64,000 nt of DNA from an uncultured Bacteroidaceae bacterium (GCA_934293005.1 CAKQYA010000011.1:1-64000); one strand, 5' to 3'; shown: positions 34,849-43,670, counted from the first letter of the stretch. Notes: a model not told the origin generated them from the letters alone. Numbers and translations are program-made.

Positions 34849-34881
34849 TAACCCAAATCGATCATTAGACCTATTTGGGCA
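34849..34881. repeat. Minimal family B palindrome, diverged
   Basis: AACCCAAATCGATCATTAGA followed by CCTATTTGGGC; short arms CCCAAAT / ATTTGGG with a loop of about 13 bases. It lies between the CE1-CE6 and GH5 genes and abuts the GH5 terminator. Confidence 0.65.
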
Positions 34882-34917
34882 AAAAGCAGGTCATGGAGAC
34901 AAGCCCCATGACTCTGC
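34881..34917 (-). terminator. Probable terminator of the GH5 gene
   Basis: On the - strand GCAGAGTCATGG...CCATGACCTGC is followed by TTTTTGCCC, about 30 bases beyond the stop codon. Confidence 0.75.
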
Positions 34918-34946
34918 CTGACTAATACCTGAATATACCAATAAAA

Positions 34947-36923
34947 TTATTTGATGATTTTTCTCACGCTGCCATCTTTCATTCTTATAATCTGCACGCC
35001 CTTCTGTGAAGCAGGCACAACCTGACCGCTGACAGAATAATGAGTGCCCGCATCAACAGTGCTCGACTGCACGCTGCCAATGCCTGTAGCAATATTCTGT
35101 CCATCCTGAGAAAGGTACACATCCTTCACATAAATGTTTTGCTTAGAAGGAGCATAGAATCCCGACAGGCGTATATTGCTGAGATTTAATGCTTGGCCAG
35201 CACTTGTCTTAATATCCTTCAGGTCGATGACATACTCATACCATGTCGCCCCATCCTCAATCTTTTTAACAAGTGATTTGTTCAAATCAAGTGTATAAGA
35301 CTCTGCCCAATAATTTGCATTGTCATAGAGGCGGAAGTGTGAACCTGCACTCGGCTTAGCAACAAGTTTGAGCACCAAATAGTTGTAGGCAGAGATGTCT
35401 ATGCCTTCCTCAAATCGCCAACCTGCGAAACCGCCTGCATTGACTGTGACAGCAGCCTTAAACGATGTGGAAGAATATTTCACCGCATTCTTATAAAGAA
35501 TGTCTGGCACGAAGCAGTCAACATCCTTCTTCATCTCAAACGGATTGTCTGGAACAACCTGAACTGGCTGATAACGGTAGTCGGCCGAATAGTTGACCTT
35601 AGCATAGTCGGCATACCATTCCACACATGCTACGCCACTTGCCTCATGTGGGTCGAGACCGTTCTTCTCCATTGCAGTCTTGAAGGCTGGCACAAATTTA
35701 TGCTGATTGCGCTTCCAATAAGAGTCAATGTCCATGTAGCAAGCAGTTCCTGAGAGTGTCATGGAGATGTTGCCAAACTTGTCGAGCGTGTATTTATAAG
35801 CAGCGCCCCAATTGCTTGTTGTGCCTGTGGCCCATGTGCCATAATTGCTCAACACCCAGTCGCCATGCTCATTATAGTGGCCTGTGCCTTCTTTCTCAGG
35901 GCTCCAGTCCACCTCTGTGATGACAATAGGATTGGTGCCGATGATTGGGCATGATGTTCGGAACTGCTCTGAGTATGCCTCCATGCCTTGCTTTGAGTTG
36001 ATGGCATATTTAGCTTGATAGTTCTCCGAATAGTTCTTGTCATCACCGCCATACCATCCCACATAGTTGTGTACGGCATAACCGATGTTATCGCCTGTGA
36101 TGCCATACTTGCCATAATCACGGTAATTGCCTTGCCAACCAGTGCCTGGCACCCAGATGACGCCCTCATACCCGTTAGCGCGCATCTTGTCCACAACAGG
36201 CTGGAAGAAGTCGTGAAGAGCTTTTTCCGACTGTGCGCCACCTTTGCCTTTCAATGTGACAGGCTCATTGCCAAGCTCAATCATTATCTGGCCTGCATAT
36301 TTCTTTATGGTCTCATTCTGAGTCACAATATCCCACACGGTCATGATGTAGTCATTGTAGTAGTCGCCTACCTCAACATATCCAGGGAACACGCCAGGTG
36401 GACGCATAATGACATAAAGTCCATGAGAAAGCGCCTTTTCGGCTATAGGGATATAGAGATTGTTCAGGTGCTCCTTGAGTTCTGCTTGTGAAAACTTGCT
36501 TATGTTTGCCTCGCCGCTCACTTCATTGCCATGAGGGTCTATGGTCTTGCCGTCCTTAATGGTGAAGCCCTTGGCCAATGTTTTCGACTTGTTGAGCCAA
36601 CAAGGGTCAAGATGCAGACGGAACAGGTTGCAATACGCTCCTTGAGCATTGTCGGTTAAACCTGTGAAAAGAGTGTTGAAATACACTGTCGCCTTTTTTG
36701 CGTCAGTAGCATTTTCTGCGCTGTTTCCCCAACGATAACTATTGAAGTAAGGACTGGGCGTGTCCATCACGCCATGGAGCACAACCTTATTGCCGAATGG
36801 ATCCTTCAGGTTGTTGCCATCAACGTGCAGCGGCTGGAGGTCATAGTAGACATCAGTTTGTGCTTGTGCACCAAATGCCATCATCATGAATGAGATGGCA
36901 AGTGTTAGTGTAGATTTATTCAT
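34947..36923 (-). CDS. Secreted GH5-family glycoside hydrolase
   Basis: A 658-residue secreted enzyme. A signal peptide ends near residue 22 (FGAQAQ). The GH5-type (beta/alpha)8 domain (about 28-445) shows the acid/base Glu220 in IELGNEP, the nucleophile Glu337 in VITEVDWSP, and RLHLDPCW and AVHNYVGWYG between them. The subfamily (mannanase, xylanase or glucanase) cannot be fixed by eye. A beta-sandwich module (about 490-608) is homologous to the one in the adjacent CE1-CE6 esterase (GWRFEEGIDISAYNYLVLKL against GWRYSKGADMSQNKYLVIKL). The tail THYSVSGQVV...SVRKIIK is the same sorting-like type. It is transcribed in the same direction as the esterase gene, upstream of it. Confidence 0.85.
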   Translation of the reverse strand: MNKSTLTLAISFMMMAFGAQAQTDVYYDLQPLHVDGNNLKDPFGNKVVLHGVMDTPSPYFNSYRWGNSAENATDAKKATVYFNTLFTGLTDNAQGAYCNLFRLHLDPCWLNKSKTLAKGFTIKDGKTIDPHGNEVSGEANISKFSQAELKEHLNNLYIPIAEKALSHGLYVIMRPPGVFPGYVEVGDYYNDYIMTVWDIVTQNETIKKYAGQIMIELGNEPVTLKGKGGAQSEKALHDFFQPVVDKMRANGYEGVIWVPGTGWQGNYRDYGKYGITGDNIGYAVHNYVGWYGGDDKNYSENYQAKYAINSKQGMEAYSEQFRTSCPIIGTNPIVITEVDWSPEKEGTGHYNEHGDWVLSNYGTWATGTTSNWGAAYKYTLDKFGNISMTLSGTACYMDIDSYWKRNQHKFVPAFKTAMEKNGLDPHEASGVACVEWYADYAKVNYSADYRYQPVQVVPDNPFEMKKDVDCFVPDILYKNAVKYSSTSFKAAVTVNAGGFAGWRFEEGIDISAYNYLVLKLVAKPSAGSHFRLYDNANYWAESYTLDLNKSLVKKIEDGATWYEYVIDLKDIKTSAGQALNLSNIRLSGFYAPSKQNIYVKDVYLSQDGQNIATGIGSVQSSTVDAGTHYSVSGQVVPASQKGVQIIRMKDGSVRKIIK

Positions 36924-37007
36924 ACGCTGATTTTAGTTTAGTTTGTCTTGTCTATCGTCTTGGCCACACAAATAATCTGCGCAAGCCAAGCGTTTCATTT
37001 CTTATTG

Positions 37008-37015
37008 CAAATTTA
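37008..37015 (-). promoter_or_regulatory. -7 box TAAATTTG for the GH5 gene
   Basis: Fits TAnnTTTG on the - strand about 85 bases before the GH5 start. Confidence 0.5.
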
Positions 37016-37232
37016 TATTCTGTTTTAAATATATAGTATCAGAAAAAAATCTTTTACTATAAGATTTTGCACAACAACGAGAAAACTCAACTAAAAAGCA
37101 CACAAATGGTCTCTTATGTTACATAAAAGGGAAAACGGGCAATCATCACGTTGTGTTCACTTTCGCTTCTCAACGCCATTAACATATTATGGTGCAATTT
37201 CATGCCTTGGTCATGCATTACATGCACTAACA

Positions 37233-37419
37233 TAAGTAGGTGTTCATAATTATTTTTATATTTGACGCACCCTATCTTGAGGCAGATTTTTCTTCTGTTT
37301 GATGGAGCTATGCGGGCATAGTGACTGATAAACAGAAGGAAAAGATGGCCAAGAGAGAGCGTGACAAATGTGAGAGTGGCTTACTTTGATATAATAAAAT
37401 AATTTTGAACACCTACTTA
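37233..37419 (+). repeat. Family A 187-bp element, full-length copy 2
   Basis: Same length and orientation as the copy at 24249-24435 with one visible base difference (gagagCgtg for gagagTgtg). It has the same inverted termini and apical CTATGC-GG-GCATAG hairpin. Such near-identity 13 kb apart points to recent copying. It lies in the 717-base gene-free stretch before leuS; the rest of that stretch holds only the GH5 and leuS promoters. Confidence 0.9.
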
Positions 37420-37504
37420 AACAAAACCAAAGCCCATAAGCCATCTGAAACGTAATAAGTTGGAAATTTTCATCCGTTAGGTTTTGAATGTTGTTTTTAT
37501 TATG

Positions 37505-37512
37505 TAACTTTG
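37505..37512 (+). promoter_or_regulatory. leuS promoter, TTTG then TAACTTTG
   Basis: The -7 box TAACTTTG is preceded by a TTTG at 37483-37486 with an 18-base spacer, a good Bacteroidetes promoter. It gives a leader of about 120 bases to the leuS start at 37641. Confidence 0.7.
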
Positions 37513-37640
37513 CACTTGTTTATGCTTGAGCGGAAGACACTGAAACAGTCTTCCCTTATCATATGGATGAAAGACTTCACGAAAGGCATAACAATCAACA
37601 AAGGAAAAACAGGAATAGAAAAAACTCACATAACACGAAG

Positions 37641-40484
37641 ATGGAATACAATTTCAGAGACATTGAGAAAAAATGGCAACAGAAATGGGTCGACAACAAG
37701 ACCTATAAGGTGACAGAGGACAAGAGCAAACCTAAGTTCTATGTGCTCAACATGTTCCCATATCCAAGTGGAGCCGGCCTGCATGTAGGCCATCCTCTTG
37801 GCTACATTGCCAGCGACATCTACGCACGCTTCAAACGCCTTCAAGGCTTTAACGTGCTCAACCCTATGGGCTACGATGCATACGGACTGCCTGCAGAGCA
37901 GTATGCGATACAGACCGGACAGCATCCCGAAACAACAACATTTGCCAACATAAACCGCTATCGCGAGCAGTTGGACAAAATAGGCTTCTCTTTCGACTGG
38001 GACCGCGAGGTACGCACATGCACCCCCGACTACTACAAGTGGACACAATGGGCATTCCAGAAGATGTTTGGCTCATACTTCTGCAACAAAAGCCAAAAAG
38101 CAGAGCCAATAGAGAAGCTTGTGACGCATTTCGAGAAACATGGCACAAACGACCTTGATGTGGCCCAAACCGAAGCTCTTGAGTTTACTGCTGCCGAATG
38201 GAATGCCATGGACGAAGCAAAGAAGAACGAGGTGCTCATGAACTACCGCATAGCATTCATGGGCGAGACAATGGTAAACTGGTGCGCAGGACTTGGCACA
38301 GTGCTTGCCAATGATGAGGTTGTTGATGGCGTGAGCGTGCGAGGCGGCTTCCCTGTAGAACAAAAGAAGATGCGCCAATGGTGCCTGCGTGTGAGCGCAT
38401 ATAGCCAGCGTCTTTTGGACGGTCTGGACACAATACAATGGAGCGACTCCATCAAAGAGACGCAAAAGAACTGGATTGGCCGTTCGGAAGGCACAGAAGT
38501 GGAATTCAAAATTGCCGACAGCGATGAGACATTCACCATCTTCACCACACGTGCCGACACTATGTTTGGTGTCACATTCATGGTGCTCGCCCCTGAGAGC
38601 GATCTTGTGGCCAAGGTGACAACAAAGGAACAGAAGGTTGCCGTAGACGAATATGTGAAGTATGTGAAAGGACGCACAGAGCGCGAGCGCATGATAGACC
38701 ACAAGGTCACGGGAGTGTTCTCAGGCTCGTATGCCATCAACCCATTCACAGGCGAGAAAAACCCTATCTGGATTTCTGAATACGTGCTGGCAGGCTATGG
38801 CACAGGAGCTATCATGGCTGTGCCTGCGCACGACAGCCGCGACTATGCTTTTGCCAAGCACTTCGGCTTGCCTATCATTCCTTTGATTGAAGGGGCTGAC
38901 GTGTCGGAAGAAAGCTACGATGCAAAAGAAGGCATAGTGACAAATTCTCCACGTGAGGGCATAAAGCCATATATCGACTTCAGCCTTAACGGCATGACTG
39001 TGAAAGAGGCCATAGCTGCAACGAAGGTTTATGTCAAAGAGCACAATATCGGACGCGTCAAGGTCAACTACCGCCTGCGCGATGCCATCTTCTCACGCCA
39101 GAGATACTGGGGCGAACCTTTCCCTGTATATTATAAGAAAGGTGTGCCAACGATGATTCCTGAAGAGTGCCTGCCTATCCAGCTTCCTGCTGTAGACAAA
39201 TTTCTGCCTACAGAGACTGGCGAGCCACCACTCGGCAATGCAACCGTCTGGGCTTGGGACGAAGCACAGAGAACTATTGTGGAGAAGAGCCAAATCGATG
39301 AGAAGAACGTGTTCCCTATCGAACTCTACACCATGCCTGGGTTCGCTGGCAGTTCGGCATACTACCTCCGCTATATGGACCCACACAACGACAAGGCTCT
39401 CGTGAGCAAAGAGGCCGATGAATATTGGCAGAACGTGGACCTCTATGTCGGTGGCAGCGAACACGCTACCGGCCACCTCATCTATAGCCGCTTCTGGAAC
39501 AAATTCCTCTTCGACATAGGCGTCTCATGCAAGGAAGAACCATTCCAGAAACTTGTCAACCAGGGCATGATACAAGGAAGAAGCAACTTCGTGTATCGTA
39601 TCAAGGATACAAACACCTTCGTGTCTCTTGACAAGAAAGATGGTTACGAGGTGACACCTATACATGTGGATGTTAACATTGTAAACGCTGATGTGCTTGA
39701 CGTGGAAGCTTTCAAATCATGGCGGCCAGAATACAACAACGCTGAATTCATACTCAATGACGATGGCAAATACATCTGTGGATGGGCTGTTGAAAAGATG
39801 TCGAAGAGCATGTTCAACGTGGTGAACCCTGACATGATTGTTGATAAGTTCGGCGCCGACACGCTGCGTCTGTACGAGATGTTCCTCGGTCCTGTGGAAC
39901 AGAGCAAGCCTTGGGACACTAACGGCATTGACGGCTGCCACCGTTTCTTGAAGAAGCTATGGAAATTCATGACAACCGATGAGGGTGAAATCTCTGCAAA
40001 CAATGCAGAGCCAAGCAAGGCAGAACTGAAAGCTCTGCACACACTTATCAAGAAGGTGACAAACGACATCGAGCAGTTCTCATACAACACATCCATTGCA
40101 GCCTTCATGGTATGCCTAAATGAGTTGACCAAGCAAAAGAGCATGAGCCGCAATGTAAAGGAACAGCTCACAGTGCTTCTCGCTCCATTCTGCCCACATC
40201 TTTGCGAAGAACTTTGGCAGATGCTCGGACACGATACAAGCGTGTGCGATGCCCAATGGCCTGCATTCAATGAGGAATACCTTAAAGAAGATTCTGTGAA
40301 GATGATGGTGGCCTTCAACGGCAAAGCTCGTTTCCAAATGGAGTTTCCTGCTGGAGTGAGCAAGGAAGAGGCTGAGAAGGCCGCTCTCGAGAATCCTCAG
40401 GCTGCTAAATGGATGGAGGGCTTCACAGTGGCTAAAGTCATCGTGGTGCCTGGCAAGATGATCAATGTAGTGCTTAAAAAATAA
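37641..40484 (+). CDS. leuS: Leucyl-tRNA synthetase
   Basis: A 947-residue class I synthetase. The HIGH box is PYPSGAGLHVGHPLGY near residue 36 and the KMSKS box EKMSKSMFN near 714. The editing (CP1) domain shows FTTRADTMFGVTFM and the GTGAIMAVPAHDSRDYAF segment. The start MEYNFRDIEKKWQQ is preferred because this is where Bacteroidetes LeuRS begin; an in-frame ATG at 37563 would add 26 Lys/Asn/Arg-rich residues unlike the family. A terminator follows at 40525-40567. Confidence 0.95.
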   Translation: MEYNFRDIEKKWQQKWVDNKTYKVTEDKSKPKFYVLNMFPYPSGAGLHVGHPLGYIASDIYARFKRLQGFNVLNPMGYDAYGLPAEQYAIQTGQHPETTTFANINRYREQLDKIGFSFDWDREVRTCTPDYYKWTQWAFQKMFGSYFCNKSQKAEPIEKLVTHFEKHGTNDLDVAQTEALEFTAAEWNAMDEAKKNEVLMNYRIAFMGETMVNWCAGLGTVLANDEVVDGVSVRGGFPVEQKKMRQWCLRVSAYSQRLLDGLDTIQWSDSIKETQKNWIGRSEGTEVEFKIADSDETFTIFTTRADTMFGVTFMVLAPESDLVAKVTTKEQKVAVDEYVKYVKGRTERERMIDHKVTGVFSGSYAINPFTGEKNPIWISEYVLAGYGTGAIMAVPAHDSRDYAFAKHFGLPIIPLIEGADVSEESYDAKEGIVTNSPREGIKPYIDFSLNGMTVKEAIAATKVYVKEHNIGRVKVNYRLRDAIFSRQRYWGEPFPVYYKKGVPTMIPEECLPIQLPAVDKFLPTETGEPPLGNATVWAWDEAQRTIVEKSQIDEKNVFPIELYTMPGFAGSSAYYLRYMDPHNDKALVSKEADEYWQNVDLYVGGSEHATGHLIYSRFWNKFLFDIGVSCKEEPFQKLVNQGMIQGRSNFVYRIKDTNTFVSLDKKDGYEVTPIHVDVNIVNADVLDVEAFKSWRPEYNNAEFILNDDGKYICGWAVEKMSKSMFNVVNPDMIVDKFGADTLRLYEMFLGPVEQSKPWDTNGIDGCHRFLKKLWKFMTTDEGEISANNAEPSKAELKALHTLIKKVTNDIEQFSYNTSIAAFMVCLNELTKQKSMSRNVKEQLTVLLAPFCPHLCEELWQMLGHDTSVCDAQWPAFNEEYLKEDSVKMMVAFNGKARFQMEFPAGVSKEEAEKAALENPQAAKWMEGFTVAKVIVVPGKMINVVLKK

Positions 40485-40524
40485 GCCTATCATAAATTGA
40501 AAATGTAACAAGACGTTTACATAA

Positions 40525-40567
40525 AGGGCTGCCTCGCAAGGCAAAACAACAATGACAAGGCAGCCCT
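40525..40567 (+). terminator. leuS terminator
   Basis: AGGGCTGCCT / AGGCAGCCCT arms with a 23-base loop, followed by GGCCTTTATTC. It lies between leuS and the YitT-family gene, whose start is only 17 bases beyond. Confidence 0.65.
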
Positions 40568-40583
40568 GGCCTTTATTCTGACA

Positions 40584-41855
40584 ATGCATATGTTCAAATC
40601 AAGCATATTTAGAGAACTGAAGGATTACGCCCTCATATCTGTGGGCGTAATCCTTTATGCTTTGGGAGTGACAGTGTTCATGCTGCCATACAATCTGACA
40701 ACTGGCGGAGTGGCAGGTATTTCATCCATCATCTATTACACCACAGGTGTAGAGGTGCAGGTAACTTACGTTATCATAAATGCCGTGCTTCTCATCATAG
40801 GCATCAAGGAACTTGGCATAAGGTTCTGCCTTAAGACTATCTATGCCGTCTTTTTCATGACATTCGTCCTGTGGCTGCTTCAGCGTCTGATAGAAGTGCC
40901 CGATCCATCCGCTGCTGGCAAGATGATGCTTCCACAGCTGATTGGCAATGAATCGTTCATGGCATGTGTACTTGGCGCCATACTATGCGGCACAGGACTG
41001 GCCATCTGTTTCCAGAACAATGGTTCTACTGGCGGCACAGACATTATAGCAGCCATTGTCAACAAGCACAGGCCGATGTCTCTTGGCTCGGTCATCATGG
41101 CATGCGATGTGGTCATCATATCATCATGCTACTTCATCTTCCACGACTGGTACCGTGTCATTTACGGCTTCGTGATGCTTATCATCTGCTCCATGACACT
41201 CGATTATTGGATGCGACAGCGCCAGCAGTCGGTTCAGTTCATGATATTCTCACGCAACGCGGAGGCTATAGCCGATGCAATCGTGGGCACTCATCATGGC
41301 GTGACGATGATTGACGGTGAGGGATGGTTCACTCATTCCGACAGGAAGGTTGTGCTTACCATAATACGCAAACGCGAGCAAGCAACGGTACAGCGCATGA
41401 TCAAGAAGATTGACCCCTTCGCCTTTGTGAGCAAAACTGATGCGAGCGAGGTGTGGGGCGAAGGTTTTGACATCATGAAGGTGAACGACAAAAAGAAGAA
41501 AGAACGAAGAATAATCGTGTGCGTCACAAACAATGCCACTAAGATGGACACAGCTCGGCAAGAACTTGGTGCAAGCTACGATGTGAGGTCGCTCCTTCAG
41601 GTAGGATGCGACACTCGCAAAGAGTTCTATTCTGTCATCTTGGGGCAAGAGCCTCGCAAACGCATCGCATTCGTCAAGAAATTCTTTGGCTTTGATGCTT
41701 TCTATCTCGACAAAGATGGAAGTGTGACATTGGTTGAAGGCAATTATGACCAGGCTGAATACCATTTCAGCGAATATGCCTGCATGAACGACATGAAGAC
41801 ATATCTGGATAATAATGGCAAAGAGAAAAAGAAGAGCAAAGAAAAAAAAGGATAA
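40584..41855 (+). CDS. YitT family membrane protein with extra C-terminal domain
   Basis: A 423-residue protein. Residues 1-205 hold about five hydrophobic helices with YitT-type motifs (GVTVFMLPYNLTTGGVAGIS, FQNNGSTGGTDIIAAI). A DUF2179-like domain follows (about 212-298, ending VWGEGF). Typical YitT proteins stop there, at about 280-300 residues. Here residues 305-395 form an added soluble segment (IVCVTNNATKMDTARQELGA, LQVGCDTRKEFYSVILG) that I do not recognise, then a Lys-rich tail. An ATG at 40590 is an alternative start. A perfect 12-bp inverted repeat lies inside the first codons (40621-40654). Confidence 0.8.
   Translation: MHMFKSSIFRELKDYALISVGVILYALGVTVFMLPYNLTTGGVAGISSIIYYTTGVEVQVTYVIINAVLLIIGIKELGIRFCLKTIYAVFFMTFVLWLLQRLIEVPDPSAAGKMMLPQLIGNESFMACVLGAILCGTGLAICFQNNGSTGGTDIIAAIVNKHRPMSLGSVIMACDVVIISSCYFIFHDWYRVIYGFVMLIICSMTLDYWMRQRQQSVQFMIFSRNAEAIADAIVGTHHGVTMIDGEGWFTHSDRKVVLTIIRKREQATVQRMIKKIDPFAFVSKTDASEVWGEGFDIMKVNDKKKKERRIIVCVTNNATKMDTARQELGASYDVRSLLQVGCDTRKEFYSVILGQEPRKRIAFVKKFFGFDAFYLDKDGSVTLVEGNYDQAEYHFSEYACMNDMKTYLDNNGKEKKKSKEKKG
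40621..40654 (+). other. Terminator-like hairpin inside the YitT coding start
   Basis: AGGATTACGCCC / GGGCGTAATCCT, 12 bp perfect with a 10-base loop, followed by TTATGCTTT. It lies at about codons 13-24 and encodes conserved family residues, so it may be coincidental or may act as an attenuator. Confidence 0.5.
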
Positions 41856-41880
41856 TATGAATGCTGCGGAAGTGTTGTCT

Positions 41881-41995
41881 GCAACACCCATAAAAAAGTA
41901 TATTAGGATACTTGCCCAAGTATCCTAATATACTTTGCCAAGTATCCTAATATACTTTGGGAAGTATCCTTACCCTCTTTTTTTGACGAATAAAT
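41881..41995 (+). repeat. Family C hairpin-array element, copy 2
   Basis: A 115-bp element matching 241-355 without gaps, starting 26 bases after the YitT-family stop. Units are AAGTATATTAGGATACTT, AAGTATCCTAATATACTT (exact reverse complements) and a third like the second, then AAGTATCC and CCCTCTTTTTTT. Relative to copy 1, the base change in unit one is matched by the complementary change in units two and three, preserving the stem. It could serve as the terminator of the YitT gene. Confidence 0.88.
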
Positions 41996-42061
41996 TAATA
42001 ACCTATTGGAGCTTTAATCATATTCTTATTGGTGATGAGCTGCCTCATTATGGAGAATCAT

Positions 42062-43198
42062 TCAATTCAACTCTGGCACTTTATCTGTCCATTTTATCAC
42101 AGGCACACCATTATCATCGAAACTGATGGGCAACCAGAGATGAAGTGAATTGGACAGATGATCAGGATTCCATATATCCGCCATAAAGACAGGTTCGGTG
42201 AAAATGTCTGTGAGGATATATGTGCCTTGGCCGCCGAATGTCTTGCTTGCAGGCATATTTTGATAACCTGTGGCCTCTCCTACGAATGGAGACGAAGGCA
42301 TCTGTTCCCATGGTCCCCAAATGCTCTTCGACTTGAACATGCGAGCCTCGTTTGGAGCCCAACCTGTGCATCCTGAGCATATCATCCAATAAACGCCATT
42401 GTGCTTGAAGATGCACGGAGCCTCATTCTGGCCGCCAGGTGCCATGGTGGTGTACTTGCCTGTGTAGTCGAGGTAGTCGTCTGTGAGTTCACAAATCAGG
42501 AGAGTGAGGTTTTCTTGTGAGGAGGTTATATGATAAGCCTTCCCTTTATCATCAATGTATATTGTCATGTCGCGGCTCATCTGGCCGCCATCCATATCGC
42601 GCCAAAGATACATGCCTTTCTTCACCTCAGCGCGCCATTCATCAGACCACCATTGCGGCCATTGCGAAGCATCTGTTGCCTGGGCAGCTTTTATATCCTT
42701 CTTCGACATGGTGAATGGCCACTTGCCTGCATTGACACGTGTGCTGCGGACATATTGGAAAGGACCTGTGGGCGAACTGCTTTTGGCAAATGCCACACGA
42801 GCAGCTTCATAACCTTTGTCCTTCAGTTCGAGATGAAACAGCATTACAAAGGTTTTTGTCTTTTCATTGTAAACAACCTTTGGACGCTCCATTATGCATC
42901 CTCGTTCTATCTCATCACCATAGTCGCGACTTACAGCAAGGGCTATGCCCTCATTCTTCCATGTCTTCATGTCTTTAGAAGAATAGACACTTATGCCACG
43001 CTCGGTGGTGAATCCTGTGTATGGGCGATGCTCGCCATACCAATAGTATGTGTCGCCAAACTTTATGATATTGCCTCCATGCGCATTGATGTGCTTGCCA
43101 TCGGTGTCGGGCCACAACTGACCGTTGACATGCGTCTGCGCATGCAAAGAAAACAACGAAAGCATTATAAGCACAAGGGATGTAACAATTTTACTCAT
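42062..43198 (-). CDS. Secreted GH43-family five-bladed propeller protein
   Basis: A 378-residue exported protein with a signal peptide ending near residue 20 (SLFSLHAQ). The GH43 five-bladed propeller shows HINAHGGNIIKFGDTYYWYG near 36-54, MERPKVVYNEKTKTFVM near 103, and NEAPCIFKHNGVYWMICSG near 258, which carries the likely acid Glu. The first-blade catalytic-base Asp of ordinary GH43 xylosidases/arabinofuranosidases is not in its usual place; AHGG instead resembles the exo-beta-1,3-galactanase-like subfamilies (around GH43_24 or GH43_34). The substrate is therefore uncertain, perhaps arabinogalactan side chains. Confidence 0.8.
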   Translation of the reverse strand: MSKIVTSLVLIMLSLFSLHAQTHVNGQLWPDTDGKHINAHGGNIIKFGDTYYWYGEHRPYTGFTTERGISVYSSKDMKTWKNEGIALAVSRDYGDEIERGCIMERPKVVYNEKTKTFVMLFHLELKDKGYEAARVAFAKSSSPTGPFQYVRSTRVNAGKWPFTMSKKDIKAAQATDASQWPQWWSDEWRAEVKKGMYLWRDMDGGQMSRDMTIYIDDKGKAYHITSSQENLTLLICELTDDYLDYTGKYTTMAPGGQNEAPCIFKHNGVYWMICSGCTGWAPNEARMFKSKSIWGPWEQMPSSPFVGEATGYQNMPASKTFGGQGTYILTDIFTEPVFMADIWNPDHLSNSLHLWLPISFDDNGVPVIKWTDKVPELN

Positions 43199-43242
43199 TA
43201 TTATAATATATTATTGTGTGGTTAAAGTTTAAGATGATGATA

Positions 43243-43548
43243 TCACACCTCAAAATCGAGGCAAGTTCGCTGGACTGTGTAAGGTCTTACTTTGCTGTTT
43301 GCCACAGCCACATGTTCTGGATGCACAGCATAGCCTTTCAGCGCTTCTTCAGAATCGAGTGTGCTGTCTAACATCACATCTGCATTTGATGAGGCAAGAC
43401 GTCCGCTGATATTCACTTTAGCGTCAATTAGTCCAGGCACTTTGCCTACAAGTGCTTCCAAACCTGCTTTAATGCCTTGCTTAACGGTCCATTTCTCTTC
43501 TTCTGATAGTTCCGGATTAAGTGTCCAAAGAATAATGTGCTTTACCAT
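43243..43548 (-). CDS. Dabb (stress-responsive A/B barrel) domain protein
   Basis: A 101-residue single-domain protein. It begins MVKHIILWTLNPELSEEEK and contains GKVPGLIDAKVNISG, which are typical of dimeric alpha+beta barrel Dabb proteins. The biochemical function of these bacterial homologues is not established. It lies 44 bases upstream of the GH43-family gene on the same strand and may share its transcript. Confidence 0.8.
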   Translation of the reverse strand: MVKHIILWTLNPELSEEEKWTVKQGIKAGLEALVGKVPGLIDAKVNISGRLASSNADVMLDSTLDSEEALKGYAVHPEHVAVANSKVRPYTVQRTCLDFEV

Positions 43549-43640
43549 AATCTATTACGTTATATTTGAGATATATTAAATGTTTTTACAAAGATAGGAG
43601 TTTTTGGCGAGATGGAAAACTCTATATGAATATAAATATT

Positions 43641-43648
43641 TACATTTG
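43641..43648 (+). promoter_or_regulatory. -7 box TACATTTG for the HAD phosphatase
   Basis: Fits TAnnTTTG, 22 bases before the ATG at 43671. It excludes a start at the upstream in-frame TTG. Confidence 0.6.
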
Positions 43649-43670
43649 CAGCAAAAAAAGATATATAGCT

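Noticed and set aside
37256..37444. 62-codon frame on the - strand covering family A copy 2
   Set aside because: Same reason as the frame in copy 1; the shared protein sequence reflects shared non-coding repeat DNA.
38073..38702. 209-codon frame antisense to leuS
   Set aside because: Shadow of a well-conserved synthetase gene.
41881..41995. Replication iterons or a plasmid origin
   Set aside because: Units alternate in orientation and no replication initiator gene is nearby.
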